Program-made: the position numbers and the translations under genes
Shown: positions 41,653 through 49,613 of the stretch, one piece after another
How positions within the stretch are numbered: position 1 is the first letter of the stretch
How the letters are laid out: every line of letters begins with the position of its first letter
Source: JADJNY01 sp046349615
GTDB taxonomy: Bacteria > Planctomycetota > UBA1135 > GCA-002686595
Reading direction: 5' to 3'
NCBI GenBank assembly: GCA_046349615.1
Contig: JAXMBZ010000020.1
Coordinates: forward strand, 1 to 49,613
DNA length: 49,613 nucleotides
Notes under the pieces: model-generated
What the model was told of the DNA's origin: nothing
What the model saw: only the letters and a program-made list of their open reading frames with translations
The model's database searches: none

Positions 41653-44643
41653 GTGACTCTCTTCGTCGCGCTCCTCGCCGCGGCACCGGCCGTGACGGTC
41701 GTCGCTTCTCAAGAGGTCGGCACGCTCCGCGGTCTCGCGGTCGACAAGGACTTCGACGTCCCGCTCGCCGGCGTCGAAATCACGATCGTCGAGACGGGAC
41801 AGAAGACCGTCACGACCGACGACGGTCACTTCGCCTTCCCGAGCGTGAAGGAAGGTCGCTACACCGTGCTCGCGACGAAGGACGGCTACCTCCGCGTCGT
41901 GAAGCCCGACGTGCGCGTCTTCGCGGGGCAACTCACCGACCTCTCGTTCGAGCTCGCAGGCGAGTTCACGGACATGGACGAGTTCGTCGTCGAGGACTTC
42001 GTCCAAGCCGGAGCGGGGACGGAGGCCGCGCTCCTCCAGCTCCGCTTCGAGAGCCCCGCGCTGCTCGACTCGATCGGCGCCGAGTTGATGAGCCGTGCGG
42101 GCGCGGGCGACGCGGCGAGCGCGCTCAAGCTCGTTTCCGGCGCTTCCGTCGCCGACGGCAAGTTCGCCGTGATTCGCGGACTTCCCGATCGGTACGTGAG
42201 CTCGCAGGTGAACCGCGTGCGCCTCCCGAGCGCGGACGAGAACACGCGCGCGGTCGAGCTCGACCTCTTCCCTTCCGCCGTGATCGACAGCCTGCAGGTG
42301 TCGAAGACGTTCACGCCCGACCAACAAGGCGACGCTTCGGGCGGTGCGGTCGACCTGCGGCTCAAGGGCATCCCCGACCAGACGATCCTCCAGGTCAAGA
42401 CGCAGGCGACGTACGACACGCACGCGCCGGTCGGCGGCGACTTCCTCTCGTACAAGGGCGGCGGCCTCGACTTCTTCGGACACGACGACGGCGGTCGCGA
42501 TCCGCAGACGGACGCGCTCGGTCAGAGCTGGCGCGGCGCCGCGGGCACGAGCTCGGACAGCGCGCCGTTCGAGGGAAAGTTCTCCTTCACCGCCGGCGGC
42601 AAGAAGGAGCTCGACAGCGGCGTGCGCATCGGCGGGCTGCTCAACGCGTTCTACGAGCGCGAGAGCTCGTACCACGACGACGGCCGCGACGATTCGTACT
42701 GGGTCGCCAATCCCGGCGAGCCGATGACGCCGCGCACGTCGCAGGGCACGCCGACGGACGGCGACTTCAAGACGTCGCTCTTCGACGTGACGCAGGGCTC
42801 GCAGTCCGTTCGTTGGGGCGCGCTCGCGACGATCGGGCTCGAGACGAAGGACCACGCGCTCCAGCTCGCGTACCTCTATACGCGCACGGCGGAAGACACC
42901 GCGACGCTCGCGACGGACACGCGCGGCAAGGCGTACTACTTCCCCGGCTACGACCCGAACGATCCGACCGGCGACGGCAACCATCCCGATCAACTCACCT
43001 CGGCGCCGTACTTGCGCACCGAGACGCTCGAGTACACGGAGCGCTCGACGGGCACCTTGCAGCTCACCGGACGTCACACGCTCCCGCTCGCGCCGTTCAC
43101 GCTCGGGAGTTGGAAGTTCGCGCGGCCGGAGCTCGGCTGGACGATCGCGAGCTCGACGGCCGACCTGAACCAGCCCGACAAACGGCAGTTCGGCGCGCTC
43201 TGGCACGCGGACTCGTTCGACCCGGGCTTCCCGCCGTTCCTCCCGCCGTCGACGATCCCCGGCACGTGGTTCCCGTACAAGCCCGCGGCGAACTTCAACC
43301 TCGGCAACTTCCAGCGCATCTGGAAGGAGATCGAGGAGTCGAGCGAGCAGTACGCCGTCGACGTGAAGCTGCCGTTCGAGCCGTTCGAGGGCGAGAAGGG
43401 CTACGTGAAGGTCGGCGTGTTCGACGACCACGTCGATCGATCGTTCGGGCAGGACACGTACAGCAACTTCGGCGATGCCGGCGCGTCCTACGAAGGCGGC
43501 TGGGACGATCCGTGGAGCTCGCACTTCCCCTCGGAGAGCCACCCGATCAGCGCGTCGGACTTCGACGTCGACTACCGCGGCGAACAGCAGCTCTCCGCGT
43601 GGTACGGGATGGTCGACGTCCCGCTGACGAAGAGCGTGAACCTGATCGGCGGCGCGCGCTTCGAGCACACGTCGATCGCGATCCAGAACCTGCCCGAAGC
43701 CGGCGCGACGTGGTTCCCGCCGGGCGCGACGTCGCCCGTGCAGTTGAACCCCGGCGACGCGGACGTCGACTTCGAGCAACGCGACGCCCTTCCCGCGGTC
43801 GCGCTCGCGTTCGAGCCGAACGAAAGCGTCACGCTGCGCGCGTCCTACAGCGAGACCGTCGCGCGCCAGACGTTCAAGGAGCTCACGCCGATCCTGCAGC
43901 AGGAGTACCTCGGCGGCCCGGTCTTCATCGGCAACCCGGAGTTGCAGATGAGCGCGCTGAAGAACTACGACCTGCGCTGCGACGTGAAGACCGAGGGCGG
44001 CGGGCTCGTCAGCGTCTCTTGGTTCCACAAGGACGTCAGCGATCCGATCGAATACGTCCAGCGCCTCGCCGCGTTCGATTTCACGACGCCGGTCAACTAC
44101 CCGCGCGGCGAGCTGTCCGGCTACGAGTTCGAAGTGCGCCAGGACTTGAAGCGCTTCGGGCGGCGACTCGAGGGCTTCACGCTCGGCGCGAACGCGACGT
44201 TCATCGACTCCGAGGTGCACCTGCCCGACGACGAGATCGCCGCGTTCAGCGATCCGTCGATCGCGGTGCCGACGACGAGCCGCGACATGACGAACGCGCC
44301 CGAGCACCTCTACAACGTCTACCTCACGTGGGACGGGCCGAAGAGCGGACTCCAGCTCGCGCTCTTCTACACGGTGCAGGGCGACACGCTGGTCGCCGGC
44401 GCCGGCGAGGCCGTCGGCAACTACGTGCCCGACGTCTACGCGAAGGAGTACGACACGCTGAACTTCAGCGCGACGCAGAAGCTCGGGGACGTCTTCAAGC
44501 TCCAGTTCCAGGCGAAAAACCTGACGAACCCCCGGATCGAGGAGGTCTACCGCGGCGACACGATCGGCGACGACGTCACGAAGACCTCCTACACGAAAGG
44601 GATCGAGTACTCGATCGCGCTCACCGCGCAGTGGTCGTTCTGA
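41653..44643 (+). CDS. TonB-dependent outer-membrane receptor with N-terminal carboxypeptidase-regulatory-like domain
   Basis: 996 aa from a GTG at 41653, chosen for GAGG six bases upstream and for the hydrophobic signal that follows; the ATG at 41515 would add 46 residues. After the signal, residues about 20-95 form a CarboxypepD_reg-like domain (GTLRGLAVDKDFDVPLAGV, TTDDGHFAFPSVKEGRYTV). A plug follows (DAASALKLVSGASVADGKFAVIRGLPDRYV, ending DASGGAVDLRLKG), then a long barrel ending ALTAQWSF, with terminal Phe. Planctomycetes are diderm and use such receptors; the substrate could be iron complexes, sugars or peptides, and nothing here decides. It is the first gene of the TonB operon. Confidence 0.9.
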   Translation: MTLFVALLAAAPAVTVVASQEVGTLRGLAVDKDFDVPLAGVEITIVETGQKTVTTDDGHFAFPSVKEGRYTVLATKDGYLRVVKPDVRVFAGQLTDLSFELAGEFTDMDEFVVEDFVQAGAGTEAALLQLRFESPALLDSIGAELMSRAGAGDAASALKLVSGASVADGKFAVIRGLPDRYVSSQVNRVRLPSADENTRAVELDLFPSAVIDSLQVSKTFTPDQQGDASGGAVDLRLKGIPDQTILQVKTQATYDTHAPVGGDFLSYKGGGLDFFGHDDGGRDPQTDALGQSWRGAAGTSSDSAPFEGKFSFTAGGKKELDSGVRIGGLLNAFYERESSYHDDGRDDSYWVANPGEPMTPRTSQGTPTDGDFKTSLFDVTQGSQSVRWGALATIGLETKDHALQLAYLYTRTAEDTATLATDTRGKAYYFPGYDPNDPTGDGNHPDQLTSAPYLRTETLEYTERSTGTLQLTGRHTLPLAPFTLGSWKFARPELGWTIASSTADLNQPDKRQFGALWHADSFDPGFPPFLPPSTIPGTWFPYKPAANFNLGNFQRIWKEIEESSEQYAVDVKLPFEPFEGEKGYVKVGVFDDHVDRSFGQDTYSNFGDAGASYEGGWDDPWSSHFPSESHPISASDFDVDYRGEQQLSAWYGMVDVPLTKSVNLIGGARFEHTSIAIQNLPEAGATWFPPGATSPVQLNPGDADVDFEQRDALPAVALAFEPNESVTLRASYSETVARQTFKELTPILQQEYLGGPVFIGNPELQMSALKNYDLRCDVKTEGGGLVSVSWFHKDVSDPIEYVQRLAAFDFTTPVNYPRGELSGYEFEVRQDLKRFGRRLEGFTLGANATFIDSEVHLPDDEIAAFSDPSIAVPTTSRDMTNAPEHLYNVYLTWDGPKSGLQLALFYTVQGDTLVAGAGEAVGNYVPDVYAKEYDTLNFSATQKLGDVFKLQFQAKNLTNPRIEEVYRGDTIGDDVTKTSYTKGIEYSIALTAQWSF

Positions 44644-44671
44644 CCACGCGCGTTCAACGAGAAACCCCGCC

Positions 44672-45478
44672 ATGAAGAACTCACGACGAAGAACGAAACG
44701 GCTCACGACGGGCTCGGCCCGCCGGGCGGCGATGGGGGCCTTCTGCTTCCTCGTCCTCGGAGCGAGCGCACCGGTCCAGGACGCCGAGCCGACGCTCGAG
44801 AAGACGCGCACGGTCCTCGGGAAGTGGATCGAGACGCAGCAGATCCTCTCGCGGGAGGCGAGCGACTGGCAGCAGGGTCGCGACGTGCTCGGCGGACGCA
44901 TCGAACTCCTGCGGCGCGAGGTCGTCGGCCTGCAAGAGCGGCTCGCAACGTCGCGGCAGAAGATCGGCGAGACACGCTCGAAGCGCGAGGAGCTCGTTGC
45001 GAAGCGCGCGCAGCTCGACGCGGCGCTGAAGCAGCTCTCCGACGCGGTCGCGACGATGGAGCGCGAAGTGCTCGCGCTCCGAGTCCGGCTCCCCGAGCCC
45101 GTCCAGACGCGGCTCCAACCTCTGTTCGCGCGCATGCCCGAGGGAGAGTCGGAGAAGCGTGTGAGCATCGCCGAGCGCTATCAGAACGTGCTCGGCATCC
45201 TGAACGAGCTCAACAAGGCGAACGGCGAGATCAGCGTCGCCTACGAGGTGCGCGAACTCGACGGCGCGAAGCCGACCGAGGTGCGCGTGCTCTACGTCGG
45301 CCTCGCGCAGGCCTACTACCTCTCGGGTAGCGGACAGTCCGGCATCGGACGTCCGAGCGAGAAGGGCTGGACGTGGGAGCCGAATCAGGCGGTCGCGAAC
45401 GACGTGACCACCGCGCTCGAAATCGTCGAAGGCAAGCACACGCCGGCGTTCGTGCCGCTCCCCGTGAGGATCCAATGA
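44672..45478 (+). CDS. DUF3450-like periplasmic coiled-coil protein
   Basis: 268 aa. A signal sequence (GAFCFLVLGASAPVQD) is followed by a long coiled coil from about residue 40 to 135 (REVVGLQERLATSRQKIGET and similar), then a globular part with EISVAYEVRELDG, EVRVLYVGLAQAYYLSG and WTWEPN. This matches the DUF3450 pattern found next to TtpC/ExbB genes in TonB2-type clusters. It probably works in the periplasm with the energising complex. It is 28 bp after the receptor gene and overlaps the ExbB gene (ATGA). Confidence 0.82.
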   Translation: MKNSRRRTKRLTTGSARRAAMGAFCFLVLGASAPVQDAEPTLEKTRTVLGKWIETQQILSREASDWQQGRDVLGGRIELLRREVVGLQERLATSRQKIGETRSKREELVAKRAQLDAALKQLSDAVATMEREVLALRVRLPEPVQTRLQPLFARMPEGESEKRVSIAERYQNVLGILNELNKANGEISVAYEVRELDGAKPTEVRVLYVGLAQAYYLSGSGQSGIGRPSEKGWTWEPNQAVANDVTTALEIVEGKHTPAFVPLPVRIQ

Positions 45479-46965
45479 AGCAACTCGCCACACTCGTCCT
45501 CGCGGCCTCCACGGCCTTCGCGCAGGCGCCCACGCTCGATGCTCAGGCCGCCGCGCAGGCGACTGCGCAGCCCGTCGCGCCGACGCCCACGCTCGATCGC
45601 GTCGCGCTCTCCGCGGACAAAGAGCTCGCGAGGAGCATCGACGAGCTCAACGCGCTCCGCGCGAAGATCGCGGAGGAGAAGCTGCCCCTCGCGCAGGAAC
45701 TCACCGCGCTCGAGACGCTGCTCAACGATCTGAGGAAGGACCAAGACGTGGTCGGCCGCGAGGTCGACGCGGGCAACCTCGAGATCACCACGATCAACGC
45801 GGAGATCAAGGCGCGGCAAGAGGAGCTCGTCTACGTCGGCAACCTGCTCGACGAGTACGCGCGTTCGTTCGACGGCAAGGTGCACCCGAGCGAGCTCCAG
45901 GTCCTCGGCGAGGCGATGGCCACCGCGAAGCAGGCGAGTGAGAACACGACCCTGACGACGACCGAGAAGTTCGCGCGCCAGACGCTCTTCGTCGAGATGA
46001 CCGTGAAGCGCGTCGTCGACGCGATCGGCGGCATGCGTTTCCCCGGGATCGGCGTCGATCTCGCGGGCAACGTGGCGACGGGCATGTACGCGATCCTCGG
46101 CCCCGTCGCGCTCTTCCGCGGACCGACGAGCGAAAGCTCCGGCCTCGTCGTCCCGCAGACGGGCTCGGACAAGCCGCTGATCCGTCCGCTCGAAGGCGCG
46201 GCCCAAGCCGGGATCCTCGCGGTCGTCGGCAATGGAGAGGGCGCGCTCCCGCTCGATCCGTCGCGCGGCGGAGCGCTCAAGGCGCTCGTCCAGAAGACGA
46301 ACATCGTGCACATCTTCGTGAAGGGCGGTCCGATCATGTGGCCGCTGCTCGTCGCGTCGATCCTCGCGCTCGGCACCGTGCTCGAGCGGCTCTTCTTCCT
46401 CATGCGCGAGAGCTGGAAGCGCGACCGCGGCGCGCTGGACCGCTTCTTCTCCGCGATCGAGCGCGGGGACAAGGCCGCCGCGATCGAGATCGCGCGGGGC
46501 TCGAAGTTCTACGTGCTGCGCGCGCTGTCGTACGGACTGACGCACTCGGAGCAGACGCTCCCGAACGCGCTGCTCTACTCGACGGCGCAGGAGATGAAGC
46601 GCTTCCGCCGCGGCATCCCGATCCTCGACACGGTGATCACGCTCGCTCCGCTCCTCGGTCTGCTCGGGACCGTGACGGGCATGATGGGTTCGTTCGCGCT
46701 GATCGGCGGCGAACTCAGCGCTCCCGGCGCCATCACCGGCGGCATCGCGGAGGCGCTGATCGCGACCGCGTTCGGTCTCGGCATCGCCATCACCGCCCTG
46801 ATCCCGTTCAACTACTTGAACGCGCGCATGGACGAGTCGCAGCACGAGCTCGAGCAGGCCGCGGCCCAGCTCGAACTCCTCGTGCGGCGCGATGAGTCGC
46901 ATTCCCCGCGCTCGGGTGGATCGCCCTCCACGCCGGCGCGTCCCCACGAGCTCGTCGGGGCCTGA
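45475..46965 (+). CDS. exbB: Long ExbB/TtpC-type proton-channel subunit with periplasmic coiled-coil extension
   Basis: 496 aa, starting at an ATGA overlap. A signal peptide is followed by a periplasmic region of about 260 residues with coiled-coil character. The C-terminal MotA/TolQ/ExbB domain has three transmembrane helices: about 284-305 (GGPIMWPLLVASILALGTVLERLF), 383-410 (LAPLLGLLGTVTGMMGSF) and 423-450 (GIAEALIATAFGLGIAITALI). The conserved APLLGLLGTVTGM and ALIATAFGL patterns are intact. It forms the proton-driven motor with ExbD and TonB. In Vibrio TonB2 clusters the long form (TtpC) accompanies a separate short ExbB; here no short ExbB gene is present, so this protein probably fills both roles. 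Confidence 0.92.
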   Translation: MKQLATLVLAASTAFAQAPTLDAQAAAQATAQPVAPTPTLDRVALSADKELARSIDELNALRAKIAEEKLPLAQELTALETLLNDLRKDQDVVGREVDAGNLEITTINAEIKARQEELVYVGNLLDEYARSFDGKVHPSELQVLGEAMATAKQASENTTLTTTEKFARQTLFVEMTVKRVVDAIGGMRFPGIGVDLAGNVATGMYAILGPVALFRGPTSESSGLVVPQTGSDKPLIRPLEGAAQAGILAVVGNGEGALPLDPSRGGALKALVQKTNIVHIFVKGGPIMWPLLVASILALGTVLERLFFLMRESWKRDRGALDRFFSAIERGDKAAAIEIARGSKFYVLRALSYGLTHSEQTLPNALLYSTAQEMKRFRRGIPILDTVITLAPLLGLLGTVTGMMGSFALIGGELSAPGAITGGIAEALIATAFGLGIAITALIPFNYLNARMDESQHELEQAAAQLELLVRRDESHSPRSGGSPSTPARPHELVGA

Positions 46966-46977
46966 TCGGAGCACGCC

Positions 46978-47397
46978 ATGCACGCAGCCAGCGGAGCCCG
47001 AGGCAAGCGAGCGCGGATCGAGATCATCCCGCTCATCGACATCATCTTCTTCCTGCTCGCGACGTTCATCATGGTCTCGCTCTCGATGACGAAGAACCAG
47101 GGCGTCAACGTCGCGCTCCCGACCGCGGGCACGGCGGCGTCGCTCGGGGACCAGCAGGAGCTCGAGAAGGCGCTGACGCTCAGCGTGAACGAGAAGGGCG
47201 AGGTCTTCTGGAACAAGGAGAAGATCGCGCAAGCGCAGCTCCCGATGCGCCTCCAGACCTTCAAGGCCGCGTCGAAGGACCCGAAGGTGATCCTGAACTC
47301 CGACGGGAAGGCCGACTTCGAGCGCGTCGTCGCATTGCTCGACGAAGTGCGCCGCGCGGGCATCGCGAAGGTCGGCATCAACACGGAGAAGCGATGA
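46978..47397 (+). CDS. exbD: ExbD, biopolymer transport protein
   Basis: 139 aa. A single transmembrane helix has the essential Asp21 in IPLIDIIFFLLATFI, which carries protons in the ExbBD channel. The periplasmic domain includes VILNSDGKADFERVVALLDEVRRAGIAKVGINTE, the usual ExbD/TolR end. It is 12 bp after exbB, and its stop overlaps the tonB start. Confidence 0.95.
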   Translation: MHAASGARGKRARIEIIPLIDIIFFLLATFIMVSLSMTKNQGVNVALPTAGTAASLGDQQELEKALTLSVNEKGEVFWNKEKIAQAQLPMRLQTFKAASKDPKVILNSDGKADFERVVALLDEVRRAGIAKVGINTEKR

Positions 47398-48107
47398 AGT
47401 TCGGGTGGCTCCTCGGGATCGGCGCCGCGGTGTTCGTGCACCTCGTCGTGATCGCGTTCGGGGGCATCTTCTTCCTCGAGGACGAGAATCCGCGCGGCTC
47501 CGTGCAGGCGGTCGACCTGCTCGCCGATGCGGAGGACGTGAAGAAGGACTCGAAGAAGGAAGAGCCGCCCGAGACGCCGCCCGAGGAGCTCGAGACGCAC
47601 GACGAGACGCCGCCCGATTCCGCGGAGGTCCTGAAGAGCCTCGACGCGGCGCCGATCAACGACGCACCCGCGCTCGAAGCGGCGAGCTTGAGCGCGATCG
47701 AAGCCGCGCTCTCGGGTCAGAGCGGCGGCGGCGACTTCGCCGAGGCCATCGGGTTCGCGTCGGGCGGCCGCATCGGCGGCACCGGCGTCGCGGGAGGGCC
47801 CGGCGGCGAGCTCGAGGAAGCGTTCAGCCTCGCCGAGCTCGACCAGAAGCCGCGCGCGATCACACAGGTCTCGCCGACGTTCCCCGCGGAGATGCGCGGC
47901 AAGAAGATCGAGGGCGTCGTCAGCGTGATCTTCGTCGTCGATGCGTCGGGAAAGGTCGAGAACCCGCGCGTCGAGAAGTCGAGCCACGCCGCGTTCGAGT
48001 CGCCCGCGCTCGCCGCGGTGCGCAAGTGGAAGTTCGAGCCCGGCCTCCGCGCCGGCCAGCGCGTCGCTTCGAAGATGCGCGTGTCCATCCGTTTCCCAGC
48101 GAGTTAG
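47394..48107 (+). CDS. tonB: TonB energy transducer
   Basis: 237 aa, ATGA overlap with exbD. The N-terminal helix has His16 in VFVHLVVIAFGGIFF, the residue required for energy coupling. A short acidic/proline stretch follows (PPETPPEELETHDETPPD) in place of a long Pro-rich rod. The C-terminal domain from about residue 150 has the TonB fold (VSPTFPAEMRGKKIEGVVSV, and KSSHAAFESPALAAVRKWKF). It spans the periplasm to open the receptor encoded in the same operon. The short Pro-region may fit TonB2-type systems, which rely on partner proteins to reach the receptor. Confidence 0.93.
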   Translation: MKFGWLLGIGAAVFVHLVVIAFGGIFFLEDENPRGSVQAVDLLADAEDVKKDSKKEEPPETPPEELETHDETPPDSAEVLKSLDAAPINDAPALEAASLSAIEAALSGQSGGGDFAEAIGFASGGRIGGTGVAGGPGGELEEAFSLAELDQKPRAITQVSPTFPAEMRGKKIEGVVSVIFVVDASGKVENPRVEKSSHAAFESPALAAVRKWKFEPGLRAGQRVASKMRVSIRFPAS

Positions 48108-48109
48108 TC

Positions 48110-49588
48110 ATGTCGAACACGATCCTCCACCTGTCCACGGCGATCGCTCACCTCGGAGGCCGCGTCCAGCGCGACGCGCGCCGCCGCGTCCTGTTCGCGC
48201 GAGCCTCGGCACGGTTCGCGTCGCCGCTCGTGCAGGCCGGCGTCCTCGTCGCGTTCGCGATCCTCGGAGCGCCGCGGGCGGCAGCCGACACGAAGAGCGA
48301 CCTCGCCGCGATCTGGAACGACCCGACGTTCCAGAAGCAGTTCGTCGGCGCCTACGGCATCGACGCGAACGTCGAGCCGCGGCTCTCCGTCGAAGAAGTG
48401 AAGTTGCTCGAGAAGGTCCGCCCGCTGATGGCGGACGAGCTCGCGAAGGCCGAGGCGCTCCTCGTGAAGTCGATCACGCCGGACAGCTCGGCCGTCCTCG
48501 ATTTCACGCTCGGGGGCGTGCTGTTCCAGCTCGATCGCCCGGACGAAGCGCGCGCGCAGTACGAAAAGGCGGTGACCAAGTTCCCGAGCTTCCGTCGCGC
48601 GTGGCGCAACCTCGGCCTCTCGTACGCGAAGGCCGCCTCGTTCGACGACGCGATCCGGGCGTTCACGAAGATGATCGAGCTCGGCGGCGGCGACGCGTAC
48701 TCGTACGGGCTGCTCGGCTACGCCTACGCGGCGAAGCTCGACTACCAGGCCGCGGAAGCCGCCTATCGCAACGCGCTCCTGCTCCAACCGGACAACACGG
48801 AGTGGCGGCTCGGCCTGACGCGCTGCGTCTACAAGCAGAACAAGTTCCAGGACGCGGCGGCGCTGCTCGACGTGCTCATCGAGCGCTTCCCGGACAAGAC
48901 CGAGTTCTGGATGCTCCAGGCGCAGACGTACCTCGGCATGAAGCAGCCGCTGCGCGCAGCGCAGAACATCGAGGCGCTCGCACTGCTCGGGCGCGCGGAC
49001 GCGGAGGCGTCGAGTGTGCTCGGCGACATCTATGCCGGCGAGGGACTGTACGAGCTCGCGGCGAACGCCTACGTCCGCGCGATGGATCAGGCCGTGAAGC
49101 CCGTGCCCGCGCGCATGCTCCGCGCCGTGGAGGCGCTCGCGGCGCGCGGAGCTCCCGCTCAAGCGCGGCGCGTCGCGGCGCACGTGCACGAGACGTGGAA
49201 GGAAGGCCTCGCGGAGCTGGAGAGCCGCAAGCTCCTCAAGCTCGAAGCGCGCCTCGCGATCGCGGACGGCGACGGCGGAGCGGACACCGCCGCGATCCTG
49301 GAAGAACTCGTCCGCGTCGATCCGCTCGACGGAGAAGCGCTGCTCCTCCTCGGCCAGCACCACGTGAAGAACGGCGAGCCCGATCGCGCGATCTTCTACT
49401 TCGAGCGCGCGGAGAGCCTCGAAGCCTTCGAGGTGAACGCGCGCGTGCGCCACGCCCAGGCGCTCGTCGGTCTCGGCCGCTACGCCGACGCCGTCCCGCT
49501 CCTGAAGCGCGCGCAGGAACTGAAACCCCGCGAAGACGTCGCGCGCTACCTCGAGCAAGTCGAACGCCTGTCGAAGTCGCGCCGCTGA
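48110..49588 (+). CDS. TPR-repeat periplasmic protein of the TonB operon
   Basis: 492 aa, starting 2 bp after the tonB stop. After an N-terminal basic region and a hydrophobic export signal (VLVAFAILGAPRAAA) come at least eight TPR units (for example FRRAWRNLGLSYAKAASFDDAIRAF and WRLGLTRCVYKQNKFQDAAALL) up to the end. TPR proteins occupy this place in TonB2-type clusters, where they are thought to help assemble the complex; here that is inferred from position. It is the last gene of the operon; 25 bp remain before the window ends, so I cannot tell whether more genes follow. Confidence 0.88.
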   Translation: MSNTILHLSTAIAHLGGRVQRDARRRVLFARASARFASPLVQAGVLVAFAILGAPRAAADTKSDLAAIWNDPTFQKQFVGAYGIDANVEPRLSVEEVKLLEKVRPLMADELAKAEALLVKSITPDSSAVLDFTLGGVLFQLDRPDEARAQYEKAVTKFPSFRRAWRNLGLSYAKAASFDDAIRAFTKMIELGGGDAYSYGLLGYAYAAKLDYQAAEAAYRNALLLQPDNTEWRLGLTRCVYKQNKFQDAAALLDVLIERFPDKTEFWMLQAQTYLGMKQPLRAAQNIEALALLGRADAEASSVLGDIYAGEGLYELAANAYVRAMDQAVKPVPARMLRAVEALAARGAPAQARRVAAHVHETWKEGLAELESRKLLKLEARLAIADGDGGADTAAILEELVRVDPLDGEALLLLGQHHVKNGEPDRAIFYFERAESLEAFEVNARVRHAQALVGLGRYADAVPLLKRAQELKPREDVARYLEQVERLSKSRR

Positions 49589-49613
49589 TCGAGCCCCACA
49601 CCATCAACCACCT

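Noticed and set aside
41566..45168. 1200-codon open frame on the minus strand
   Set aside because: It is antisense to the TonB-dependent receptor and the DUF3450-like gene, both of which have clear family signatures; the antisense translation is Arg/Val/Glu-rich nonsense.

Overview
The window is very GC-rich bacterial chromosomal DNA, densely coding, with no rRNA, tRNA, CRISPR array, transposase or phage gene that I can see. The gene content points to Planctomycetota. The indicators are two Ser/Thr kinases (one with a TPR tail, one with an N-terminal zinc ribbon beside an ECF sigma factor of the FPTTRW type), large secreted proteins of lineage-specific architecture, Sel1 and ChaN lipoproteins, and a diderm TonB system. 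Assignment below phylum is not possible from sequence reading alone.

Layout. 1-2850: the tail of a secreted protein, a secreted protein of unknown function (gene A, minus strand), an orphan hairpin element and a 5' fragment of a HAD phosphatase gene. 2851-5725: membrane Ser/Thr kinase plus ECF sigma factor. 5726-11337: a fragment of gene A, a large beta-helix protein, and an intact HAD phosphatase (gene C, minus strand). 11716-19859: two 2-oxoacid:ferredoxin oxidoreductase loci facing each other, korA plus a korB-gamma fusion on the plus strand, and a PorG/GltD/ferredoxin fusion, porA, porB, a small Cys protein and an EF-P homologue on the minus strand. 20460-25059: two tandem paralogous secreted proteins, each followed by a terminator-like hairpin. 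25224-31736: a TPR Ser/Thr kinase, a secreted propeller-like protein and an alpha/beta hydrolase. 31782-37513: M20 amidohydrolase lipoprotein, HutD-family protein, ChaN lipoprotein, and a DUF2892/ECF sigma/anti-sigma operon. 37710-39837: dienelactone hydrolase and a Sel1 lipoprotein. 40151-49588: an outer-membrane barrel-like protein divergent from a TonB-dependent receptor operon (receptor, DUF3450-like, long ExbB, ExbD, TonB, TPR protein).

Functional picture. The ketoacid oxidoreductases would oxidise 2-oxoacids to acyl-CoA. The three-part fusion suggests that one of them hands electrons to NAD(P) through a built-in flavoprotein and ferredoxin module. The right-hand operon is a complete, self-contained energy-coupled outer-membrane uptake system with its own receptor and overlapping start/stop codons.

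Less expected structure. There is a family of four oriented hairpin elements with a conserved 3' tail, three of them directly after gene ends. A 62-bp direct repeat and an exact 41-bp tandem repeat that looks like a doubled promoter are also present. Two decayed gene fragments, in the order A, C', A', C on one strand, read as the remains of an old segmental duplication.
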